Shown: positions 46,962-57,130 of the stretch, piece after piece
Position numbering within the stretch: position 1 is the stretch's first letter
Layout: each line of letters opens with the position of its first letter
Origin: Toxorhynchites rutilus septentrionalis
Taxonomy: Eukaryota > Arthropoda > Insecta > Diptera > Culicidae
Assembly: GCF_029784135.1 (NCBI RefSeq)
Contig: NC_073746.1
Span: 52,963,393-53,027,392 of the forward strand
DNA: 64,000 nt
Reading direction: 5' to 3'
Notes under the pieces: model-generated
What the model saw: the letters and a program-made list of their open reading frames with translations, nothing else
Told to the model about the DNA's origin: nothing
Database searches by the model: none
Translations under genes and position numbers: made by a program

Positions 46962-47310
46962 TACTTTGTTCACGGAGACGTTACATCTTATGATTTCCCC
47001 TTCGTTGCTCATCGATAAGCTGCTCGTTATTGACAGCTCTGTTCGGGAAAGCACACAAATGGACAGAACAAATGTATGAGAAAATGGAAATGCTTCCAAT
47101 TTTCATCAATTTAAACCATATACCGACGATGGGATTGTAATGTATAGCATATAAAAAAATACTAAGGGAATTTCCGATTCGTTTGGTATGTAAATTGCCA
47201 AAATCCGTTCGCGGCAAAAATAGTTATTGATGTTAACTTTATTTCATGAAAACGTGACCTGTTTTCTGATTTGGCACCCTTAATGAAAGACGTAGTTCTA
47301 CGTCAAAAAA
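46962..47310 (-). repeat. Interspersed repeat with GACGTAGAACTACGTC-like end, copy 1
   Basis: Matches 60890-61205 in reverse complement (shared blocks include acagctctgttcgggaaagc, ggacagaacaaatgtatg and gatttggcac). The end at about 47285-47310 is gacgtagttctacgtc, itself palindromic. Open frames inside are not convincing. Confidence 0.7.
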
Positions 47311-48487
47311 TGTCCGTATTGAAGTGTTCGTAGACATCTCATCTTCATGCATTAATTTTTCACGAAGTACGAGAATTTCATAAACCATCTAGAAAATTTA
47401 AGCTTAGTACTCTGCTCCTCTAATTTTTGTGTCGAGTTTATACTGACCGATGGCTATTGAAAGAAACTAAAATTGAATGCAATATTTTTTTATCTGGACA
47501 ATGCGACAAAATTTCTATGGCTTTTGGATGCTGTGATAGAAGTTACTGAAAGATTTTAACACAATTTGAAATTAATCATTTGGCTTTTCGAATATTTACT
47601 CGCGTAATTTATGACCCTGTTTGCTCGGTGAATGAATGCTATTTGACTTTTTGGATTATTTTGTAGTTTGGAATACGGATTGAATATGTTCTGTTTTCAG
47701 AGTATAATTATTAAATATCACCAATACACCTTGAGAAATAATTCTGACATTACCTCCCATTATCCCGAGAGCCAATGCGGGAAAAAATGACTTCAGTTTT
47801 GAAGAAGATGTTGAAATCAAAAATCAACATCTTCGGATGGGATCAACAAACTGCAGCAGTGTTGAACGAAGTGTATTAGCCTAAAAGGATACTAGCAAAA
47901 GGAGATCTGCGTCGGTCCCCGGAGACTGATACTGAATTTCCGTCTTGTTCGAGACATTCCCATCGAACCGACAGTGGCCTTTTCGTTTGAAGAGAGCCGG
48001 CATGATTTTTGATTTTAAGAAATCATAACGTATTCAGGAAATAGTGAGAATGTTCATTTTCTATTGTTGATTTCAACAAATATGACCCTCTATCACACCT
48101 TAAATTCCTACACTGAGTAACCTAACGCCTTGTATTATTCCGTTTTTAAGTTACTCATTTCTTGAGAAAGATGTACATAAGCTAACCTAGATTTATTTTC
48201 TACTTTTCGATAGTGTTTCGAATTGCAAGATACTAAAATCCAGAGCACCAGAGTAAATCCTAAACCTTATCAAAACAAATAGTTCAAACATATCTTAATA
48301 GTGTTAAATCGCTAACCAATTTGACTCCACCTGAGTTGAGTTGAAGAGTTCAAAAGGAGGGATAGAAAAAAGATTTTAGATTGCCTCGTTTGAGAAGGAA
48401 TTATGATGTGAGTGAAGGTTGCTGATTTCGAAGTCAATGGGCAACTATTTTGAAGAGAGCGGCATGATGACTTGGATCGTGATAATA
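47311..48487. other. Noncoding, with one perfect hairpin
   Basis: A perfect 11-bp stem, gaagatgttga/tcaacatcttc with a 9-base loop, lies at 47804-47834. No gene recognised. Confidence 0.45.
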
Positions 48488-49774
48488 AAGGGTGTGTCAC
48501 ATCAAATTGCATCACGGAAAAAACGCTGTAGAAATTTAATTTTTAGGAATTATATATTCAGCTTTCGCTTATAATCAGATAAGAGTGTATAGATCACGTT
48601 GCCAATGCTTCACTGTCAATTTTTCGTAAATTTGGAAAAATGTCGTCGAACGAAAAAGAGCGTCGTGAATTAATCCTGTGCACTCATTTCGAGAATCCGG
48701 AGTTGTCACATCGGGACATCGGTAAGATGCTGGGAATCGTCCAATCCACGGTCAGTAGAGTACTAAAACGATACTTCAAGAACCTAACCATCGACCGGAA
48801 GGTGAAGAACGGCAAAAATGGATGCTCCGTCAGTGAAAAAGATCACAAGCGCGTAGTTAAGCAGTTCTGACGTGATCCGAGAAGTTCGGTCCGAGATGTC
48901 GCCAATAAGCTGAATTTGTCAAGTTCATTCGTCCAGCGGACCAAGTAGCGGGAGGGCCTGCGTACATACAAGGTTCAGAAGGCTCCTAACCACGACGAAA
49001 GGCAAAACATGGTGGGGAAGACGCGAGCCCGGAAGCTGTACACCGAAATGCTGACGAAGCCGCATTGCCTGGTAATGGACGACGAAACCTACGTCAAAGC
49101 GGACTTTCGTCAGCTGCCGGGCCTGTTGTTCTTCTCCGCAGAGGACAAATTCAGCGTTCCGGAGGAGATTCGCAAGCAGAAACTATCCAAGTTTGCCAAA
49201 AAGTACATGGTGTGGCAAGCGATCTGCTCTTGCGGAAAGCGTGATGATGACCGGCACGGTAAACGGGCAGGTTTACCTTAAGGAGTGCCTACAGAAGCGC
49301 TTACTACCACTATTGAAGCAGCACGAGGGCCCGACCATCTTCTGGCCGAATCTCGCTTCGTGCCACTATTCAAAGGACGTGTTGGAGTGGTACGAAGCCA
49401 ACGGGGTCACCTTCGTGCCAAAGGAAATGAACCCGCCCAACGCGCCGGAGCTTCGCCCAATAGAGAAATATTGGGCGATTATGAAGCAGGCCTTCCGGAA
49501 GAACCCAAAAGTTGTCAAATCGGAGGCGGACTTCAAGAGAAAATGGATTTCTGTTCAAAAAGAACTACAACCTGACGTTGTACAGAACGTTATGGACGGG
49601 GTAAAGAGGAAGGTGCGAGCATACGGGCTTGGGCTCGAAGTATGAATAAAAAGAAAATGCCAAAAGTTGTTTAATAGTTTTTATTTCACTGTCTAAAATT
49701 TTCAAAAGGATCGGTCTACTGGGCGAATTTCTACAGCGTTTTTTCCGTGATGCAATTTGATGTGACACACCCTT
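48488..49774 (+). mobile_element. ITmD37E transposon, copy 2
   Basis: Terminal inverted repeats begin aagggtgtgtcacatcaaat and end in the reverse complement. TA lies at 48486-48487 and 49775-49776. Inverted repeats are better matched than in copy 1, but the gene is broken. Confidence 0.92.
48640..49645 (+). pseudogene. ITmD37E transposase with two stops and a frameshift
   Basis: Very similar to the 31.7-32.6 kb transposase. CGA has become TGA at codon 77 (48868-48870). CAG has become TAG at codon 103 (48946-48948). A net 11-base deletion near 49241, after CSCGKR, shifts the frame. The catalytic motifs are still visible (MDDETY; FWPNLASCH, in which the second Asp has become Asn; RPIEKYW). Unlike copy 1 it keeps the natural C-terminus KELQPDVVQNVMDGVKRKVR. 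Inactive. Confidence 0.92.
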
Positions 49775-49776
49775 TA

Positions 49777-50287
49777 ATAATAGAAATTTTTATAGCAAAA
49801 TATTTTAAATAAAAACAAGAAGATCACTTTAATTTAATTGAGTAGTTTATCCACTACGGGGTATAGCTCGACGACATGTTTTGCAAAGTAATGATACAAG
49901 CCTCGAAGCATTTTTTATGTTTCAAGTGATAAGATTATAAATAGAATAAATTGTACCAAATCGCCCACCCAATGAAAAACTACGATTCCATTATCGCTAC
50001 ACTGAATACATGAGTTGGAAGCGGAGAATGCACAACCCAATGGAGTGAATTAACACCCAAAGTCGATAACTTTAAATTTATACCACACTCTAACGGGTAA
50101 CGACAAAATTTATCGCAACTTAGTGAGTATCCACTGTCTTGACTTCCACACTGCGTTGGGTGGGTGCTTTTTTTTCTCATTCACACCTTCTTAGCTTTCA
50201 TAGCAGCAGGTGCTATTGATACTTGAGCACCCATCTTCCGCTGGTCGATGTGGCTTTTATCGATGGGAAGATGGTGGAAATATATTT
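49777..50287. other. Noncoding, nothing recognised
   Basis: Unique-looking sequence without a supported feature. Confidence 0.4.
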
Positions 50288-50494
50288 TCAAACAGCTGTT
50301 AATTGCATTTCACTCTTTTTCGGATCGCCTCTCACGTGGACTAGTTGATGGTTTACCGCATCGAGAACATAAACGGTAACTTCTAGCTTCTCGCCTTCAG
50401 CGAAATGGGTAGTAATAATGAATGCAGGACATTCGAGCAGTCCATAATGATTTGTGGTCACATATTGAGGTAAAGAAAAGCAGTACAGAGACAA
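50288..50494 (-). other. Exon-like open frame, unknown product
   Basis: A 68-codon frame (PQYVTTNHYGLLECPAF, EGEKLEVTVYVLDAVNHQ, LVHVRGDPKKSEMQL) with a natural-looking composition ends in TGA. It begins at a TTG rather than an ATG, an in-frame stop lies just upstream, and no AG acceptor is well placed despite a pyrimidine tract. It could be the last exon of a gene or chance. I do not recognise the family. Confidence 0.25.
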
Positions 50495-50639
50495 TGCGGA
50501 ATTGATTTACTTAATTCAGTAACTTATTAAAATTTGTGTTTTTTGCGTTTCAGTTGTAGTCACCTTAAACTTCTAAAACCACGAGTGTATAGACCAACAA
50601 CGTACACTGTATTAAAGATAAATTTGACTCTCTTGAATT

Positions 50640-50686
50640 GATGATAATGTGAGACGCTAACCATTCGGTTACGGGTGCACTATTAT
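50640..50686 (-). mobile_element. SINE head fragment
   Basis: On the minus strand gtgcacccgtaaccgaatgg, then ttagcgtctcacattatcat, resembles the tRNA-like head of the SINE at 11258-11527 (gtgctcccgtggccgagtgg, ttagcgttccacattatcat). Truncated. Confidence 0.6.
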
Positions 50687-51944
50687 TGATTCAAAAATTA
50701 TTCTAATAATTAGAGCCATCTCGCACGTCGTCAATAATATATGAAACACATATACCTAAAAGCTCGAAAACAAAATCGCCCTTCTGCTCAAAACAGTTTT
50801 GAATCACTGTTTTCCCGGAGAAAATGGTTTAGTATATCGTATCATATTTAGAAAGTTTTTTAATTAGTGTTTTTTTAGTTCAACTTCAATATCATTTTCC
50901 AACATACATCATTATATGTTATACCACTCCAGTTACAAGAAAAAAGAAAACTAATTGCCGCCTCATTAACTTCAAAGTCAACCAAGCGATTAATCACCGG
51001 AACTTTCCCGGCTCTCATAATTCATACTAGGTAAATTTAATCACCTCACGGACTATAATTTATCATATTCGGCTCCGCATAACGCATATCTTCTACCGAT
51101 GAGCTATCGTTCATCTGTCGGCAGGGCATTTCTGCTTTGCCGTCGAATTGAATTTCTAGACTATATGAGTTGGGTTCAACTCTGGCGGGGTGGAAATAGT
51201 CCTGGCGAAATGATCTCCACAATCTACTGAAGAATCTGCCCACGCTCTTCCGTCCCGGGTTGAGAAGGGTTAATTTGTTTTTAATAATTTATAGAATTTC
51301 CTGCGCGAGAAGGGGTTCCTGTTTCCGAGGGACCAGTTCTTGTGTTGCGTTTATGGCTATTTCTGTGTAGCCACACACAACAAGGAAAAACATGTTTTTT
51401 CTCGCCTCAATTCAATTCATGATTTTTTTCCCTTCTACCCAACACAGCTGGTGTTTAATTCGATTGTTGCCCATATGATTCCGCTTCTTTTGGTTTTGTT
51501 TGCTTATTTTGCATTGATGTTTAAAATCGTAAAAATTAAACTAAATCGAAACCAAACAACATTCGTATTAAATGAACTGTCAACAACATTTTTTAGTATC
51601 CTCTCCTACTTGAAACGAAACTTTCACCGAACCCAACCACGTTAGTTGTGGTCGGTGTAAAGTTTCAGTTTTTGCTTACATACTAAAAATCAAGATGAAT
51701 TTCAATTCCACTCTATTACAATAATATTTGGCCTGTCAAATTAACAGATTTAAAAATGCTACGGATTTATGGGTGATTCAAGCTACACACGAAAAGCATG
51801 GAAGTCTAAGATGATAGTAAATGTGAATTTTCCTTCAATAAAAATATGTTTGAGTTTTATTTTTATAGGATCGCACAAGTAGTCAAACAGTGATTGAAAC
51901 AGAATTACGCCAGAAAGATTGCGGATTCTGAGAAGAGTAAAATA
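50687..51944. other. Noncoding, mostly unique
   Basis: Open frames at 51046-51243 and 51340-51645 show no recognisable domain. Confidence 0.4.
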
Positions 51945-52477
51945 ACAGTTCGCCTGAAAAATTTATAAGGTAACTCAGTAAAACTATATTTTTTGCAAAA
52001 TTCAATTTTATTATTCAACATAATTGCCTTCGAGGGCGATACAGCGATTATAGCGATCTTGCAACTTTTCGATACAATTTTTCTAGTACTTTTTCGGGTT
52101 TTCCTCAAAATAGGTATCAGTTTCGGTAATCACTTCATCATCGGCCTTAAATTTCTTGCCAGCGAGCATTCTCTTCAGGTCTGCGAAAAGAAAATAGTCT
52201 CTGGGGGCCAGATCTGGAGAATACGGTGGATGCGGAAGCAATTCGAAGCCCAATTCATGCAATTTGGTCATCGGATTCGGAAATCCGAATTTTTCCTTTT
52301 ATTTCACAACAACAAAAGTTGCTTCACATTCAATGCTGTAACTCACGAACCAATCGACCGATTGCTGCCAAATTTTGGCACGTATCCATTGAAAGATGGT
52401 GCTTTGTGATAGTCAAGTAGATTTTCACAAGAGGCGCTGTCTAGACGTCAACCTTATGAACTTTTCAGCCGAACTGT
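51945..52477 (-). mobile_element. mariner deletion derivative, copy 2
   Basis: Inverted ends acagttcgcctgaaaaattt and (reverse complement of the right end) acagttcggctgaaaagttc match for about 27 bp. TA precedes the left end. The minus-strand frame keeps TKLHELGFELLPHPPYSPDL and APRDYFLFADLKRM with the last catalytic Asp, then a degenerate C-terminus. The central transposase, including the first two Asp motifs, is deleted. It could once have been mobilised by a full mariner with the same ends. Confidence 0.85.
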
Positions 52478-52849
52478 ACAACTTCTCATGTTCCAATTTA
52501 CAACTACTTATGTTCCTACTCCGACAGAAGCTTATGAATAGTAGGCAAAAAAAAATTAAAGGTATTTTGAGACTATCCGCAGAAAATAAATCATAGTTAA
52601 TATTCACAGAATGACCGTGGCGAGTGCAATTAAAAACTAGGTTATTTAAAAATTGAATACATTTTACCAACAAAAGTTTAACATTTCTGGGAGCATCCAG
52701 AAATATTTTCATCAATGGAATCAAGTTGAGTAGTGCTTCAGAAGGAAGTCAAAATTATGAGTACTGAACTTAGAAAAGAAAACCTAGGCCTAACTCAGTA
52801 GGGTAGAATAGTAATGATGACATTACATTACCATAAACAAAATGAAATA
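52478..52849. other. Noncoding spacer
   Basis: Nothing recognised. Confidence 0.4.
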
Positions 52850-53890
52850 TATATATTTTTTTTATACAAAATATATATTTTTATTAAGGCTCATATGGCG
52901 TCAGCCTAACGGGGCCGGGAGTTCAATATTTTGACAATGTTTGCTTACAACTATGTTAGTAATATGTAACCGATTACTCGCGGTCGGCTCGAGGTTAGTA
53001 TTACAAGTGTTCTCATAATTGGGATGTTGTAGTCTTCAGTGCTCTGTACGTGTGCCCGACATGGGATACTTCCTATTGGGATGCAGTTGACCGTTAATCA
53101 GCAACGCCCCCCTAGTCTGCACCTGCAGTCTAGCGTAGTGCGTCATTTTCGACTCGAGGAAACCAGGATAGAATGATCACTAGCCGGCGCAATCATCAGC
53201 TCGTGTAGAATTATCATGAGCGGTACAACCTTTGGCTCTTGTTGAATCATTAGTGGACTGCACAACCTTCGGCCCGTGTATCTGTAAAGAGTGTGTGTAT
53301 GTATTGCCGCGACTAAGTAAAAGTTTATAGATCGGATAGGAGGGATATGAAACAGGGACACAACGAAGGAAACATCATTAAACGTTGACATCGGCGTTTC
53401 TGAGGAACAGGTATAGATGGAGCAGAAGATCAGGATCACGGCTACCTAAGATATCCCGGACGGGGATATCCGATTGTCTGCCTTGTGCCCTCAATGCTCT
53501 GGAGAGCTGAGAGCGGGCAGTGTGGAACCGGATACACGACCAGATAACATGCTCGATGTCGTGGTAGCCATCGCCACAATCACATAGATTGCTTGCTGCG
53601 AGTTTAATAAAGATGCGCGTTTAGGTTGTAGTGATTGGACATAAGCCGAGATATCACGCGAATGAAATCACGACCAACATTCAATCCCTTGAACCATGCA
53701 CTCGTCGAGACCTTAGGGATAATCGAGTGTAACCAACGACCGAACTCATCTTCACTCCACATGCACTGCCAACTTCACACACTCACACACACACTGACGA
53801 GGAATGTGGAAAAATTCATTATAAGCTTTCAAAAAGTGTGCCTTCTGAAGCGCCCACCTTAGCTAGCGAGTCCGCTTTCTCATTCCCCGT
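52850..53890 (-). pseudogene. I-clade LINE 3' fragment, second family
   Basis: 53400-53890 aligns with the RNase H end and Cys/His finger region of the 18.4-24.1 kb element (for example acatgctcgatgtcgtggta versus acgtgctcgatgtcatgata; ccttagggataatcgagt versus ctttggggataatagagt), ending at the RNase H motif region (gcgagtccgctttctcattc). A 3' UTR of about 500 bp follows toward 52850, ending in an A/T-rich tract. It is a diverged, 5'-truncated copy with a short cacactcacacacacactg expansion. Confidence 0.8.
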
Positions 53891-54078
53891 AAATGAAATA
53901 TTTTTTTGTATTATTTTAATTTTCAGGCCCACATGTACTCAGTATGTACTCAGCGGGAAAATAACTTGGATAATTTTAACCTGATAATTTTCCAGAAAAC
54001 CTACTTTCGATTGATTTTTGCCCGAATATATTTAATGCTCGATTGTGTACGCAAATATATTGAATAAATTATATTTTA
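53891..54078. other. Short noncoding spacer
   Basis: Nothing recognised. Confidence 0.35.
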
Positions 54079-56347
54079 CTAGCTGACCAGGCAAACGTTG
54101 TTCTGCCAAATAAATTATTTCTAGTGAATATTTTGGGTGTTGAATAAAACACACTAATGTATTGTAAGTGTGTTTGAATATTTTAACGATCTTTAAAATA
54201 AATCGAATGTGATCGATAAAAAAACGAATTAAATGATTTGAACGAAAGGTTATATGATGTTTCTTGGTGTATTTCATTAACGTAACTGACATGTTTGATC
54301 TCTTAAAAGTTAAACGTCAACTGAAAAAAGTAATTTAAGTTTGTCGTAAAGTAGAAAAAATGAAATATAAAAAATCTATATTTATTGCTGTCTCCTTGTT
54401 AGAAAATACGTGCATGTGATTTTCAACATGGCTTAGTTTATAACGGCTTGGTCTCGTTCATAAATTGGAAATCAGCGATACGCCAGCTAACTTCAATGGA
54501 GCTGATTAATCGGCCTGTTTGGAATCGCGTTATTTTATCGTTGTCATTCAATCGAGGAATATTAACATCGGTAATCTAAGTTTGAAATACAGCCATATTG
54601 CTTCCTTTATTCATGGATGTTTTTATTACTCTTCACCGATTTGTAGAACTCAATATTCATATATGCATATGAGTGATCGGATTTTACAATTCGATCGAAA
54701 TCGACTTTTACACTCTTAAATTCGTTCACCTTGTCGCGAAACAATTGTCAAAATAAGTCATCCGTATTTTTGGTTCAATTTACTCTCTATCTGATCGGCA
54801 TAATTCCGGAAATAATTCTAAATTGTTGAAATTTGAATGAAAATTATTATTCGATTTCGTTTGGATGCTAAATTTGTTTTGAATGTGTTTGAATGCTAAA
54901 TTTTGCGTGTTTATTCCACCCGAAAAACCATTACTATTTTTGCTTCATAGAAATGGAATATGGAGACCAATGTTGTTTACGTCGAATTGCGTGGCAAGGT
55001 CACATCACATTTGCTCAACTCGATTGGACTTGAGCTTGAACAGAATGCAAAATTGCGCTTTTTCCATTCAACAGAATACAACCAACGAATGTAGGGACGA
55101 ATACGATCGAACTTCATTTTGTGTTTGAACACACGCGCAATGTCATGACAATGCATTGCGCTTTGGCCTGGCTATAACTAAAGCTGTGTCGGCGTTGCTC
55201 ATGATAATGTCTCGCAAGTGAATGTATTATTCCTCGCACCGCTTTTGTTGATTGTGTAGTAAGAATTGAAGTCGTTCGACCATAAATTGTTGGCTCAGCT
55301 TACGATATCTTGAATTGGCGTTTCTTGACCATGTCAAATCACCATATGATAAACATAAAAATCCTTCGAGCGCGCCCTCTGTTCGTTTTGTCGCATGTTC
55401 ATAAATATTAAATCAAAATGAGAAATGATGTTCATAATGAATTAAGTATCTGTGACGGGGTCTCGTTGGTCTAATGTTTATGCAAGAGATTTTTCGTTAA
55501 AGAAACCCTTCTGACTTGCACTGTAGTCACGCGTATTCTTGAGCTTGCCACTCCAGAATACATTCAAGGCGTATTGTTCGTCATAGAAATCTCAACTATT
55601 TACTAATAAAAATGACGCAAGTAGTACTTCGTTGAGAAGGCAAACCTTGGGAACGTTAGTGCCATTGAAGAAGCACATAGCGAGGGTCGTATGAACGGTG
55701 TGTGTCAACGATGAATTCCAGATTATTGTTTTTTCTACGCATTAAATTTCTCGTGTCACCGTGCTATCATGATTCCAGCAGCGCTTGTGCTTTGGATCTA
55801 CACACGTGCTCTCCAGCTGATGTTTTATCAGGGTTGATGGCAATAGCGTGATTGTCATTTTGTAATCCGAGCAAATGTGATTTGAAGAATTTCGATAACT
55901 CATTGTGCTCATTCAAAAAGGCTTCCAGCTCGTCGGAGATGCTCCCTGCTTTAGATCAATTGATGTTACTTGTGTATTTGTAGATGGATGTTCAATGAAG
56001 CGGGCGTTACGCCATCAGTCATTGAACAACTTAAATAAATTCGTTCTGTTGAAAAAACGAACAACGGTTAAATTATTAGAATATTTTTGACACAAAAATT
56101 ATAAAATCGCAATTAAAAATAGGGAATTGGGGTCAAAATTTAAGGTTATATGTATGGTATGAAGTAAAATTTTTGAAAAAAATATCCAGATCTTTTTTTC
56201 TGCATAGAGCCACCCTATTCGGTATCCTACCGGTATCATATATAGTTTACAACCTATTCTCATACCTACCAAGTATTTTGAGTATAATTTCATCAAAATC
56301 GGTCGAGCCGTTTCGGAGGAGTTCGGTAACAAACACCGTGACACGAG

Positions 56348-56384
<37 letters not shown>
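54079..56384 (-). mobile_element. Complete non-autonomous Helitron (2.3 kb)
   Basis: On the minus strand it starts TC at 56384, directly after a host A, with a (TA)n tract and then ctcgtgtcacggtgtttgtt. It ends ggcagaacaacgtttgcc (stem GGCA/TGCC plus AAC/GTT), tggtcag and CTAG (54082-54079), directly before a host T. Insertion between A and T without target duplication, the 5' TC and the 3' hairpin plus CTAG are diagnostic. No Rep/helicase gene is present. It carries an insert related to the tRNA-headed repeat at 55475-55830. Confidence 0.88.
55475..55830 (+). repeat. tRNA-headed-family repeat inside the Helitron
   Basis: cactccagaatacattcaag and agaaatctcaacta match the body of the minus-strand SINE at 11258-11527. 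The part to 55830 also matches 33115-33462. The tRNA-like head is truncated. Confidence 0.65.
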
Positions 56385-56686
56385 TTATTATTCTACCCCA
56401 ATCTCTCTATTGTCTAACATTTCTTTTTCATTATGCTTCTAATACTATTATTTTTTAGATGCTCGGAATATATTATAAGAAACAATCATGCTGATTCAGT
56501 AATGTTGAGGCCACAAGTTGAAAAACTTCATTACTCAGCATTTTCAAAATAATCCTGATTAACGTTGTTTTCTTTGCAAATTTTTAAAGGAGCGGTCTAC
56601 ACACACTAACTGCGAACGATGTCTCAGGTTGGAGATACGGTGAACAATCCGAGAGTGTACGGGACGGTCAATCAAAAACCGTCAAA

Positions 56687-57045
56687 CTTCGTCCCGCCCA
56701 AAATGTATATGTATGGAAGCCCCCACCTTAGAACGGTTGGAGGAGTGTTGAACCCCCTTAGAAATGTTTCTTGTCCCCTAAAACCTCCACGTGACAAATT
56801 TGGTTCCGTTTGCTTGATTAACTTACCTGCTAACCACCATAGAAACATTTATTGCACCCTAAAATGCAAAAAATGCAGAAATTTATGTTTCATTAGTATG
56901 ACAGTCCCCCCCCCCCCCTTAGAGACGGGGAGGGGTCTCGAACTATCATAAGAACCATCCCCGACCCCAAAAACCCCTACAATTTTCTTGTCGATCGGTT
57001 CAGTAGTTTCCGAGTACATAAGAATCAGAAATACAGACAGAAATC

Positions 57046-57128
<83 letters not shown>
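56687..57128 (-). mobile_element. Helitron fragment with 5' (TA)n
   Basis: Contains cgtcccgcccaaaatg near its 3' side, the aaatttggttccgtttgctt and accatagaaacatttattgc blocks of the 45.8-kb copy, and the 5' side cggttcagtagtttccgagt, then the TA tract. CTAG is missing, so the 3' end is damaged. Confidence 0.7.
57051..57128. repeat. (TA)39 microsatellite
   Basis: An uninterrupted TA run of 78 bases at the Helitron 5' end. A shorter (TA)16 lies at 56351-56382 in the neighbouring Helitron. Confidence 0.98.

Positions 57129-57130
<2 letters not shown>

Noticed and set aside
46981..47217. 78-codon minus frame
   Set aside because: Lies within an interspersed repeat whose other copy (60890-61205) does not keep the frame.
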